Source: an uncultured Bacilli bacterium
Lineage (GTDB): Bacteria > Bacillota_I > Bacilli_A > RF39 > UBA660
DNA length: 37,780 bases
Direction: 5' to 3'
Assembly (NCBI GenBank): GCA_947627975.1
Contig: CANQYB010000010.1
Span: 1 to 37,780 of the forward strand
Part shown: positions 17,047-23,552 of the stretch, piece after piece
How the letters are laid out: the number at the start of each line of letters is the position of its first letter
Numbering within the stretch: the stretch's first letter is position 1
The notes under the pieces: generated by a model
What the model was told of the DNA's origin: nothing
Database searches by the model: none
What the model saw: only the letters and a program-made list of their open reading frames with translations
Position numbers and translations under genes: made by a program

Positions 17047-18334
17047 TTACTTTAGTTTTTTCTTGAACATTAGTTTCTATATATGATAATTGATTAATTG
17101 CTTTTTCTTTGGCATTTGGATATATTCTTTCTTCATTTAATATTGCAATATTTAAATTTTCAATATTTAAATTGTCTTGGTTATTTGCTTTTGCCTGTCC
17201 AAAAGCATTATCTATAATTCCTATAACTAAATCAGGATTATTGCATAAATCTAAAATATTTCGATTTTTTTGTTCTGTTAAATTTATTAATATATCAATT
17301 ATTTTTTCTATATTTAAATTATTAATAGATATATTAAAATAATTACTATAATTTTCCAAAGTATTAAGTATTATATTATAAAGTAAATTACCTTGAGGCT
17401 CTTCAACAATTATTTTACTAAATCTTCGTTTTAAAGCTTGATTGTTAAAAAATTCATTATATTCTTCGTCAGTAGTCGAACCAATAATTTTAATATTTTC
17501 ACGATCAATTGCATTTCTTAAAAAATTAGCAACATGTATTTCATCATCGCTACAAGAACCACTTATAAAAATTTCATGTATTTCATCAATAAATAAAATG
17601 CAATTTTCACTTTTAGCATAATTCATAATTTTTGTAAATTTTTCTTCAAATTGACCTCGAAATTTAGTGCCAGCTACAAATTCTGATGAAGTAATTTCCA
17701 AAATTTTTTTATTACTAATAAAATTAGGAACGTTATTAATTTTAATATTATATGCAAGTTTATCTACAATAGCTGTTTTTCCTACCCCACTTTTACCAAC
17801 AAGTATAGGATTTTTCTTTAAACTTGCTAATATTTGGATCACTTTTAGCATTTCTTTTTCTCTACCAAATGTTGGATTAATATTATATTTATCATTAATA
17901 ATTGTCCCATATTCGGAGTCAACTATATTATTATTCTCTTTTTTTTTCATATTATTAATATTTAAATAATTTTTTTGAAATTCATTTAAATTGATTAAAT
18001 CACCTTGGATATAATTGTGTAATGCATTATTAATTTCCTTATATATAATATTAATTCCTTTTTGGGCAATATAGCCATTATTTATTAATATAGATAAGCT
18101 ATCAGCACTATTAAATGGTAAGGACATAATACTTATTGGGTCAAAACAAAAAGGTAGTTTTTTTATATTAATTTTTGAGTCATAATAAATTGGATATAAA
18201 GTACCAGTAATAATATCTTTAAAATAATTGTTTTTTCGTTTAGCTATAATTATTTCACTTATATTTAAAGTATTAGAGTTTGAAACTTTTACTACAAATA
18301 AATTTTTTAAGGAAATTTTTTTATTTTCATTCAT
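17030..18334 (-). CDS. AAA+ ATPase resembling ClpB/ClpC D1 only
   Basis: 434 aa. Residues about 155-400 match the first nucleotide-binding domain of Clp/Hsp100 unfoldases: FGREKEMLKVIQILA, Walker A GKSGVGKT (180-187), the pore-loop region GTKFRGQFEEK, Walker B ILFIDEIH (246-253), sensor-1 IIGSTT (about 283-288) and the arginine-finger segment ALKRRF. There is no second ATPase domain, no ClpP-binding loop and no double Clp-N repeat. The first ~150 residues are an unfamiliar domain. It may be a single-ring unfoldase or a stand-alone ATPase with a dedicated adaptor domain; its partner is unknown. ATG 18334 follows AAAGGAAG. A terminator ends it before the U32 gene. Confidence 0.75.
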   Translation of the reverse strand: MNENKKISLKNLFVVKVSNSNTLNISEIIIAKRKNNYFKDIITGTLYPIYYDSKINIKKLPFCFDPISIMSLPFNSADSLSILINNGYIAQKGINIIYKEINNALHNYIQGDLINLNEFQKNYLNINNMKKKENNNIVDSEYGTIINDKYNINPTFGREKEMLKVIQILASLKKNPILVGKSGVGKTAIVDKLAYNIKINNVPNFISNKKILEITSSEFVAGTKFRGQFEEKFTKIMNYAKSENCILFIDEIHEIFISGSCSDDEIHVANFLRNAIDRENIKIIGSTTDEEYNEFFNNQALKRRFSKIIVEEPQGNLLYNIILNTLENYSNYFNISINNLNIEKIIDILINLTEQKNRNILDLCNNPDLVIGIIDNAFGQAKANNQDNLNIENLNIAILNEERIYPNAKEKAINQLSYIETNVQEKTKVIKINQ

Positions 18335-18479
18335 TAAAGCACTTCCTTTTAATTTCTTATTTTAAATTAAAATATAATAAATTACAAGTAATTTTTAAAT
18401 ATTAATAACCAAAAATTTCCATTATTTATTAGAATTATTATTTTAAATTAGTCCATAATAATAATGGGTGGTGAGAATA

Positions 18480-18599
18480 ATGAGTAGAGCAAAAAATCAA
18501 TCAAGAAAAAATGCTAGATCTTCACAAAATAATAATAACAATAAAAGATCTAATAATAAAGGAAATAAATCAAATGCTAGAAATTGCGAAAGCAAATAA
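18480..18599 (+). CDS. 39-aa basic Asn-rich peptide, function unknown
   Basis: Too short for the ORF track. It reads MSRAKNQSRKNARSSQNNNN, continues with Lys/Arg/Asn/Ser repeats and ends in NARNCESK-TAA. A strong GGGTGG(TGAG) Shine-Dalgarno lies before the ATG. It is strongly basic, has no hydrophobic segment and one Cys near the end; it is likely disordered and could bind nucleic acid or coat a structure. It sits between the divergent Clp-like gene and the convergent xerD. Composition alone gives no function. Confidence 0.55.
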   Translation: MSRAKNQSRKNARSSQNNNNNKRSNNKGNKSNARNCESK

Positions 18600-18616
18600 T
18601 TAAAAATTTAAATTTT

Positions 18617-19498
18617 TTAATATTGACTATGAGGATGAAATTCTTCATAGTCTTTTTTTACTTTATCATTTATTAAATGAGCATATATTTCAGTTGTTGA
18701 TAAATCAGAGTGCCCTAATAATTCTTGAATTATTTTTAAGTCTGCTCCATTATTTAAAAGATGTGTAGCTACAGAATGACGTAAAATATGTGGAGATATT
18801 TCTTTTTTTATACCTGCAATTTTAGCTTGTTTTTTTATAAATTTAAAGAAAGATTGTCTAGAAATTTTTTCCCCTTTATAATTTATAAATAAGTAATCAC
18901 TATCTTTATTTTTCAATATTAAATCGCGATATTTTTCCAAGTATATTTTTAAATATTTTTCAGCAATATCTCCAAAAGGAATAATTCTTTCTTTACTACC
19001 CTTACCCATAACTCTAATAAATGAGTTAGTCATATCAATATTTGAAAGCTTTAAAGAAGTAAGTTCTGATACTCTAACCCCTGTTGCATAGGCTAGTTCA
19101 ATCATTGCTTTATCTCTATAGTCATATGGTTTTATTAAATTAACATTTAAAAGTCTAGAAACTTCTTCAATTGTCAAATAATTTGGTAATTTTTTTGGTG
19201 TTTTGGGTTTTAATATATTAATAGTCGGATTTTTATTAATGATATTTTCTTGATATAAATAGTTATAAAATGCTTTTAAAACAGTAATATAATGTAAAAT
19301 TGTTAAAACACTTTTATTTTTATTTTTACTATCATTAATAAATTCTATAATATCACTTTGTTTTGCCTTTAGTATTTTATCTTCTTTAATGAAATCAACA
19401 TATATTTTTAGATTGTAATAAGTAGAATCAATAGTATTTTTACTTAATTTTCTTTCATATTTTAAATAATCTAAAAAATCATTTATATATTTATTCAT
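18617..19498 (-). CDS. xerD: XerC/XerD-type tyrosine recombinase
   Basis: 293 aa. The N-terminal SAM-like core-binding domain (1-90, INDFLDYLKYERKLSKNTI) is followed by the catalytic domain with all key residues: R142 (ATGVRVSEL), K166 (GKGSK), H237 and R240 (HILRHSVATHLL), H263 (LLGHSDLSTTEIYAH) and the Tyr nucleophile at 272. Length, charge and ending are those of housekeeping XerC/D that resolve chromosome dimers at dif, and XerD is the better guess by motif. The true start is ATG 19498 after AAGGTGAT; the track's GTG 19507 is inside that site. No dif site or prophage gene is seen nearby. Divergent from rarA. Confidence 0.88.
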   Translation of the reverse strand: MNKYINDFLDYLKYERKLSKNTIDSTYYNLKIYVDFIKEDKILKAKQSDIIEFINDSKNKNKSVLTILHYITVLKAFYNYLYQENIINKNPTINILKPKTPKKLPNYLTIEEVSRLLNVNLIKPYDYRDKAMIELAYATGVRVSELTSLKLSNIDMTNSFIRVMGKGSKERIIPFGDIAEKYLKIYLEKYRDLILKNKDSDYLFINYKGEKISRQSFFKFIKKQAKIAGIKKEISPHILRHSVATHLLNNGADLKIIQELLGHSDLSTTEIYAHLINDKVKKDYEEFHPHSQY

Positions 19499-19537
19499 TA
19501 ATATCACCTTTATAAAGTTATTTTATCATATTTATGG

Positions 19538-19543
19538 TATAAT
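19538..19543 (+). promoter_or_regulatory. Extended -10 promoter for rarA-gpsA
   Basis: TATAAT preceded by TGG (an extended -10), about 17 bases before the ATG. No good -35 is visible. Confidence 0.45.
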
Positions 19544-19559
19544 TATAAGTGGTGATTAT

Positions 19560-20744
19560 ATGGAACTTTTAGCTAATAAAATTAGACCTACTAAATTAGA
19601 CGAAATTATAGGTCAAAATCATTTAATTGGCAAAGGAAAAATACTAACAAATTTAATTAAAAATAAAAAAATGTTTTCTTTAATATTATATGGAAATCCT
19701 GGTTGTGGGAAAACTTCTATAGCTAATGCCATAGTTAATGAACTTGATATAAAATATCGTTTTTTAAATGCAACAGTTAATTCTAAAAAAGATTTTGATG
19801 TAGTAATTGAAGAAGCTAAAATGTATAATGAAATGATTTTAGTTATTGATGAAATTCATCGAATGAATAAAGATAAACAGGATTTATTACTACCTTATAT
19901 AGAGTCTGGTTTGATTATTTTAATTGGACTTACTACATCTAATCCTTACTTTTCAATAAATTCTGCAATTAGAAGTAGATGTCATATTTTTGAAGTAAAA
20001 AATTTGTCAATTATGGATATTTATAATGGTCTTAAAAAAATTACTAAAGAAAATAATATTATGATTGAAGATGAAGCAGTTAAATATATTTCCTCTTTAT
20101 CTCAAGGAGATTTTCGATATGCTATTAATTTAGTTGAACTTGCTAATACTTATAAAAAAAATATTACAATTGACGTTATAAAGGAAATTAATCCAAAAGC
20201 TAATCTTATTGCTGATAAAAACGAAAATGGTCATTATGATGTAATATCGGCATTTCAAAAATCAATAAGAGGATCTGATATAGATGCTTCATTGCATTAT
20301 TTAGCACGATTAATTGAAGCAGGAGATATTGACATTATTTTTAGAAGACTTTTAGTTATAACTTATGAAGATATTGGACTTGCTAATCCTTCGATGGGAC
20401 CTAAAGTAATGGCAGCAATTAATACTGTTGAAAGGATTGGAATTGATGAGGGAAAAATTGCTCTTGCAAATGTGGTAATTGAACTTGCTTCATCTCCTAA
20501 ATCTAATTCTGCATATATTGCTATTAACGAAGCTATTAATGATATAAAAAAAGGAAATTCGGGGGAAGTTCCTAACAATATTAAAACTCATTCAAAAAAT
20601 TATTTATATCCTCATGATTATCCAAAATATTATGTTAAACAAAATTATATGCCAGAAAAATTAAAAAATAAAAAATATTATTATAAAAAAAATAATAAAT
20701 ATGAAAATAATTTAAATTTAATAAATAAGGAGATGAAATCATGA
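19560..20744 (+). CDS. rarA: Replication-associated recombination ATPase RarA (MgsA)
   Basis: Clamp-loader-like AAA+ ATPase acting at stalled forks with SSB. 394 aa: RPTKLDEIIGQNHLIG box, Walker A GNPGCGKT (45-52), Walker B MILVIDEIHR (about 92-101), sensor-1 TTSNPYFSIN, arginine finger in AIRSRCHIFE, then the MgsA C-terminal tetramerisation domain with HYDVISAFQKSIRGSD, DASLHYLARLIEAG and the LVITYEDIGLANP box. ATG 19560 follows GGTGAT. Its stop overlaps the gpsA start (ATGA). rarA beside tcdA, with 6S RNA and hisS-aspS further on, is a Firmicute arrangement recognisable from Bacillus. Confidence 0.96.
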   Translation: MELLANKIRPTKLDEIIGQNHLIGKGKILTNLIKNKKMFSLILYGNPGCGKTSIANAIVNELDIKYRFLNATVNSKKDFDVVIEEAKMYNEMILVIDEIHRMNKDKQDLLLPYIESGLIILIGLTTSNPYFSINSAIRSRCHIFEVKNLSIMDIYNGLKKITKENNIMIEDEAVKYISSLSQGDFRYAINLVELANTYKKNITIDVIKEINPKANLIADKNENGHYDVISAFQKSIRGSDIDASLHYLARLIEAGDIDIIFRRLLVITYEDIGLANPSMGPKVMAAINTVERIGIDEGKIALANVVIELASSPKSNSAYIAINEAINDIKKGNSGEVPNNIKTHSKNYLYPHDYPKYYVKQNYMPEKLKNKKYYYKKNNKYENNLNLINKEMKS

Positions 20745-21700
20745 AAATAAGTATAATTGGTACAGGTGTTTTTGGCCTTGCAATTGCTTGTAGTTTAGTA
20801 AAAAATAATAATAATGTATTAATGTGGGCTGAAAGCGAGGAAACTATAAATAAAGTAAAAAGTAAAGAATTTGCTAAGAATAATTTTCGACTTCCAAAAA
20901 TAGATTTTACAACTTCTTTAGAAAATGCCTTAGAAAATAGTAATATTATTTTTGTTGTTGTAGCTTTAAAATACTTAAATAATACTTTTAAAGAAATGAA
21001 AAAATATTTAAATGATAAACACATAATTTGTATAGCAAGTAAAGGTATTGATTTTACTACTACTTTATTTCCTCATGAAATTGCTTTAAAATATGTTAAT
21101 AAGGATAATATATGTGTTATTTCTGGGCCAACATTTGCAATTGATCTTGCAAATAATAATCCTATTGCATTTTCGATAGCTGGTTCTTTAAAATCATGCA
21201 ATATTGTAAGTAAAATAATGGTTAGTGATTTAGTTAAGGTAAGAAAAACAAAAGATATACTTGGTATAGAAATTTGTGGAGCTGTAAAAAATGTGATTGC
21301 TATAGCATCAGGAATTATCACTGGTCTTTCCTATACTGAAAGTACTAGAGCTTTTTTAATAACTGAAGCAATGCATGATATTAAAAACTTAATAAAAAAA
21401 TTAGGTGGAAATAAAAAAACAATTAATTCGTATGCAGGAATTGGTGATTTAATATTAACTGCAACATCTTTAAAAAGTAGAAATTATACTTTTGGAACAA
21501 TTATTGCTAAAAATGATAAAAGCAAAATAGATAACTTTTTAAAATCAAATACAGTTGAAGGTTATTATTCAGTAAATTCTATTATTAAGTTATTTAAAAA
21601 AAAGAATATAGATGCTCCAATTATAAAATTGATTTACGATATCATAAATTATAAAAAAGAACCAAATGAACTAATAAAATTTTTAATAAATAAAAAATAG
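20741..21700 (+). CDS. gpsA: Glycerol-3-phosphate dehydrogenase [NAD(P)+]
   Basis: Reduces dihydroxyacetone phosphate to sn-glycerol-3-phosphate for phospholipid synthesis. 319 aa: Rossmann motif GTGVFGLA (7-14), VVALK strand, SKGIDFTT, ISGPTFAIDLA, then the catalytic helical domain with CGAVKNVIAIASGIITGL (conserved Lys), the ITEAMHDI helix, YAGIGDLILTATS and SRNYTFG. All conserved blocks are present and the length is close to normal (about 330-340). Translationally coupled to rarA through ATGA with AAGGAG in the rarA tail. Its TAG stop lies in the left arm of an inverted repeat shared with convergent tcdA. Confidence 0.96.
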   Translation: MKISIIGTGVFGLAIACSLVKNNNNVLMWAESEETINKVKSKEFAKNNFRLPKIDFTTSLENALENSNIIFVVVALKYLNNTFKEMKKYLNDKHIICIASKGIDFTTTLFPHEIALKYVNKDNICVISGPTFAIDLANNNPIAFSIAGSLKSCNIVSKIMVSDLVKVRKTKDILGIEICGAVKNVIAIASGIITGLSYTESTRAFLITEAMHDIKNLIKKLGGNKKTINSYAGIGDLILTATSLKSRNYTFGTIIAKNDKSKIDNFLKSNTVEGYYSVNSIIKLFKKKNIDAPIIKLIYDIINYKKEPNELIKFLINKK

Positions 21701-21799
21701 ATTTTTTTGAACCATTAAAGTAGACATTATTTTATTATATACAAATTTGATTTATCTAAAAATGACTACTTTAATTATTTCAATTTAATCTATTTTTTT
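21692..21799. terminator. Nested inverted repeats between convergent gpsA and tcdA
   Basis: Outer arms AAAAAATAGAT (21692-21702) and ATCTATTTTTT (21788-21798) are perfect; inner arms ATTAAAGTAGACATT (21714-21728) and AATGACTACTTTAAT (21761-21775) have one mismatch. The TAG stops of both genes lie in the outer arms, and T runs exist on both strands. It likely ends transcription from both sides. Confidence 0.6.
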
Positions 21800-22467
21800 A
21801 CTATGTCATTAATAATATACGAAGTTATTAAAAGTCCTGCAACTCCTGGAGTAAAAGAAGTAGAACCTAAAATATTATTTTCTCCTTTTATTATTTTTTC
21901 TTCACTAGATAATACAATTATTTTATTATTTATTTTAGCATCTCTTACTTTTTTTCTTAAAATTTTAGCAATTGGATCATATGAAGTTTTATCCAATGTA
22001 GTAATCTTTAATAACTCAGGATGTAACTTTTTAGCGGTACCTAAACAAGTAATTAGTTTAATATGTTTTTTAATACTATATTTTATTAATTCAAATTTTG
22101 TGTTTATGGTATCACAACAATCAATTATATAATCAATTTTGATATTATTTAAAATATTTATATTATTAATATCTAAAAACATATTATAGCATGTTATATT
22201 GGCACTATTATTAATAGTTAAAGCTCTATTTTTAGCCTCGTCAACCTTATATTTACCAATGTTATTTTTATTAGTAAGTAATTGTCTATTTAAGTTTGAT
22301 AATTCAATTTTATCATTATCAATTAAATATATATTAGTAATTCCACTTCTTATCAAGCTTTCTAAAACATATCCGCCTACTCCACCAAGGCCAATTATTA
22401 TTATATTAGTATTTTGTATTTTTTTAAAATTATTTTCGCCAATTAAAGAAATAAATCTTGAAAACAT
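21790..22467 (-). CDS. tcdA: tRNA threonylcarbamoyladenosine dehydratase TcdA
   Basis: Cyclises t6A37 to ct6A in ANN-decoding tRNAs (ThiF/E1-like fold). About 225 aa: FSRFISLIGENNFKKI is the typical family opening, nucleotide-binding GLGGVGGYVLESLIRSGI, IDNDKIELSNLNRQ, IDCCDTINTKFELI and the late GSTSFTPGVAGLL. The catalytic ATP-site arginine is seen in NLNRQ. The track starts at ATG 22476 (MIN-); I prefer ATG 22467, which matches the family's usual N-terminus, but both have weak Shine-Dalgarno sites. It lies directly downstream of the 6S-like RNA, as yrvM lies near bsrA in Bacillus. Confidence 0.9.
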   Translation of the reverse strand: MFSRFISLIGENNFKKIQNTNIIIIGLGGVGGYVLESLIRSGITNIYLIDNDKIELSNLNRQLLTNKNNIGKYKVDEAKNRALTINNSANITCYNMFLDINNINILNNIKIDYIIDCCDTINTKFELIKYSIKKHIKLITCLGTAKKLHPELLKITTLDKTSYDPIAKILRKKVRDAKINNKIIVLSSEEKIIKGENNILGSTSFTPGVAGLLITSYIINDIVKK

Positions 22468-22484
22468 ATTAATCATTCTTTCTA

Positions 22485-22650
22485 AATAAAAAGCCTAAAG
22501 ATATTACGTGTGATAAAATCCCGCTTTTTAACAGGTGGGCATCACATGAAATGCTTTAGGATTCCAAAATATATTTGGCATTCAACACCACATCCCAATT
22601 AGATTCCCGATATATCACTTAGTCGGTTTTATTTTGTAATATCTTTAGAC
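22485..22650 (-). ncRNA. ssrS: Probable 6S RNA (RNA polymerase-binding)
   Basis: A ~165-base minus-strand transcript unit without an ORF. Its ends form a perfect 13-bp closing stem (CTAAAGATATTAC with GTAATATCTTTAG), followed by GC and a T run as terminator. Inside, a small CCGA/TCGG hairpin, an unpaired region and a long irregular stem (GGGAT...GAATGC with GCATTTC...GATGCCC) leave a large central bubble, the 6S design that imitates an open promoter. Location next to tcdA and rarA, in a region that also has hisS-aspS, fits the Bacillus bsrA neighbourhood as I recall it. The identification rests on structure and context, not on sequence match. Confidence 0.66.
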
Positions 22651-22656
22651 AATTAT

Positions 22657-22686
22657 ATTATATCATATATATAAATAATTATTCAA
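22657..22686 (-). promoter_or_regulatory. Promoter of the 6S-like RNA
   Basis: Minus strand TTGAAT (22686-22681), 18-base spacer, TATAAT (22662-22657). The predicted first base, G near 22650, is next to the closing stem. Confidence 0.65.
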
Positions 22687-22692
22687 CTAAAT

Positions 22693-23535
22693 TTATTTAT
22701 AAGTTATGTCCCATGAAAAATTACGCTTACAAGTGCTTGAACTTGGTTTACTATTAGAATTAGAATTATTATTATTATTCTCAATTATAATGTTTTGATC
22801 ATAACAAGTTGCTTTTGTACCTGTATCAGTATCTTCATTTCCACAAATTTTAATTATTGTAGAACCTTTTTTTAATCCTTTTATAGACCAAGAATGTTTA
22901 CAAATATTATCTGAGCATGTTGTATCCTTAATTTTTTTTACAATTAAATTAGTATTGCTTGGAACAATTTGCATAATATATCTATTATTAGTAATTGACC
23001 AAACTGGTCTTTCTTCAGCAATTTTAATAGGTGAATAATAATGATAATAAAATTTTGTATTTGCATAATTTTTATCATTACTATTTTCATAAGCGTAATA
23101 TGTATTATTTGTTGTTTCTTTATTACCATATTTAGTTACATAAGAAGCAACAACAGTAAATGTGCCAGAACTTAGAGAATTATTTTTTAATACACCATTA
23201 TTACTTATATTAACTTTATCATTATATCCAACTAATATAAATTCACATCCACCATCTAAAGTCTTATCTCCAGAATAGCAATTGCCAGTTTCTGAATCAA
23301 TTGTACATGGTTCACTTGGTGGAGTTTGATGTTCTAAAGCTTCTTTACTGACAACAATTTTTGTAAAATAATGTCTTGTACATTTTAAAGTTCTTGACTC
23401 ACCTTTTTTTATATTTTTATTACCCCAATTTACATCTATGTAATTTAGTCTTTCAGTATCTTCAGCTTTAGCACTTAGGGTATTTGTTGTTAATAACAAT
23501 AAGAAAATTAAAATTATTGCTTTTATTTTTTTCAT
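22693..23535 (-). CDS. Secreted Cys-rich protein, function unknown
   Basis: 280 aa with a signal peptide (KKIKAIILIFLLLLTTNTLS, likely signal peptidase I cut after AKA at 22-24). The mature part has nine Cys, short beta-type segments and Bacterial-Ig-like features (VNISNNGVLKNNSLSSGTFTVVASY), then an Asn/Ser linker and a final CKRNFSWDITYK. It starts 17 bases after the prepilin-like gene with AGGTG before ATG 23535, so the two are almost certainly co-transcribed. Both contain many Cys, suggesting disulfide-stabilised extracellular partners. I do not recognise the family. No terminator is visible after it; the 6S promoter follows. Confidence 0.7.
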   Translation of the reverse strand: MKKIKAIILIFLLLLTTNTLSAKAEDTERLNYIDVNWGNKNIKKGESRTLKCTRHYFTKIVVSKEALEHQTPPSEPCTIDSETGNCYSGDKTLDGGCEFILVGYNDKVNISNNGVLKNNSLSSGTFTVVASYVTKYGNKETTNNTYYAYENSNDKNYANTKFYYHYYSPIKIAEERPVWSITNNRYIMQIVPSNTNLIVKKIKDTTCSDNICKHSWSIKGLKKGSTIIKICGNEDTDTGTKATCYDQNIIIENNNNNSNSNSKPSSSTCKRNFSWDITYK

Positions 23536-23552
23536 ATTTCACCTATAACTTT

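Noticed and set aside
18600-18616. A/T palindrome between the 39-aa gene and xerD as a terminator
   Set aside because: The stem is only A and T with weak ends; in DNA this AT-rich such matches arise by chance.
18617-19498. XerD-like recombinase as integrase of a prophage or integrative element
   Set aside because: Size and motifs are those of housekeeping Xer, and no phage genes, tRNA attachment repeats or conjugation genes flank it.
22199-22489. Plus-strand ORF of 96 aa opposite tcdA
   Set aside because: It is the antisense shadow of a clearly conserved gene and has no ribosome site; the same applies to the other opposite-strand ORFs such as 3981-4163, 7459-7782, 20635-21024 and 32265-32495.
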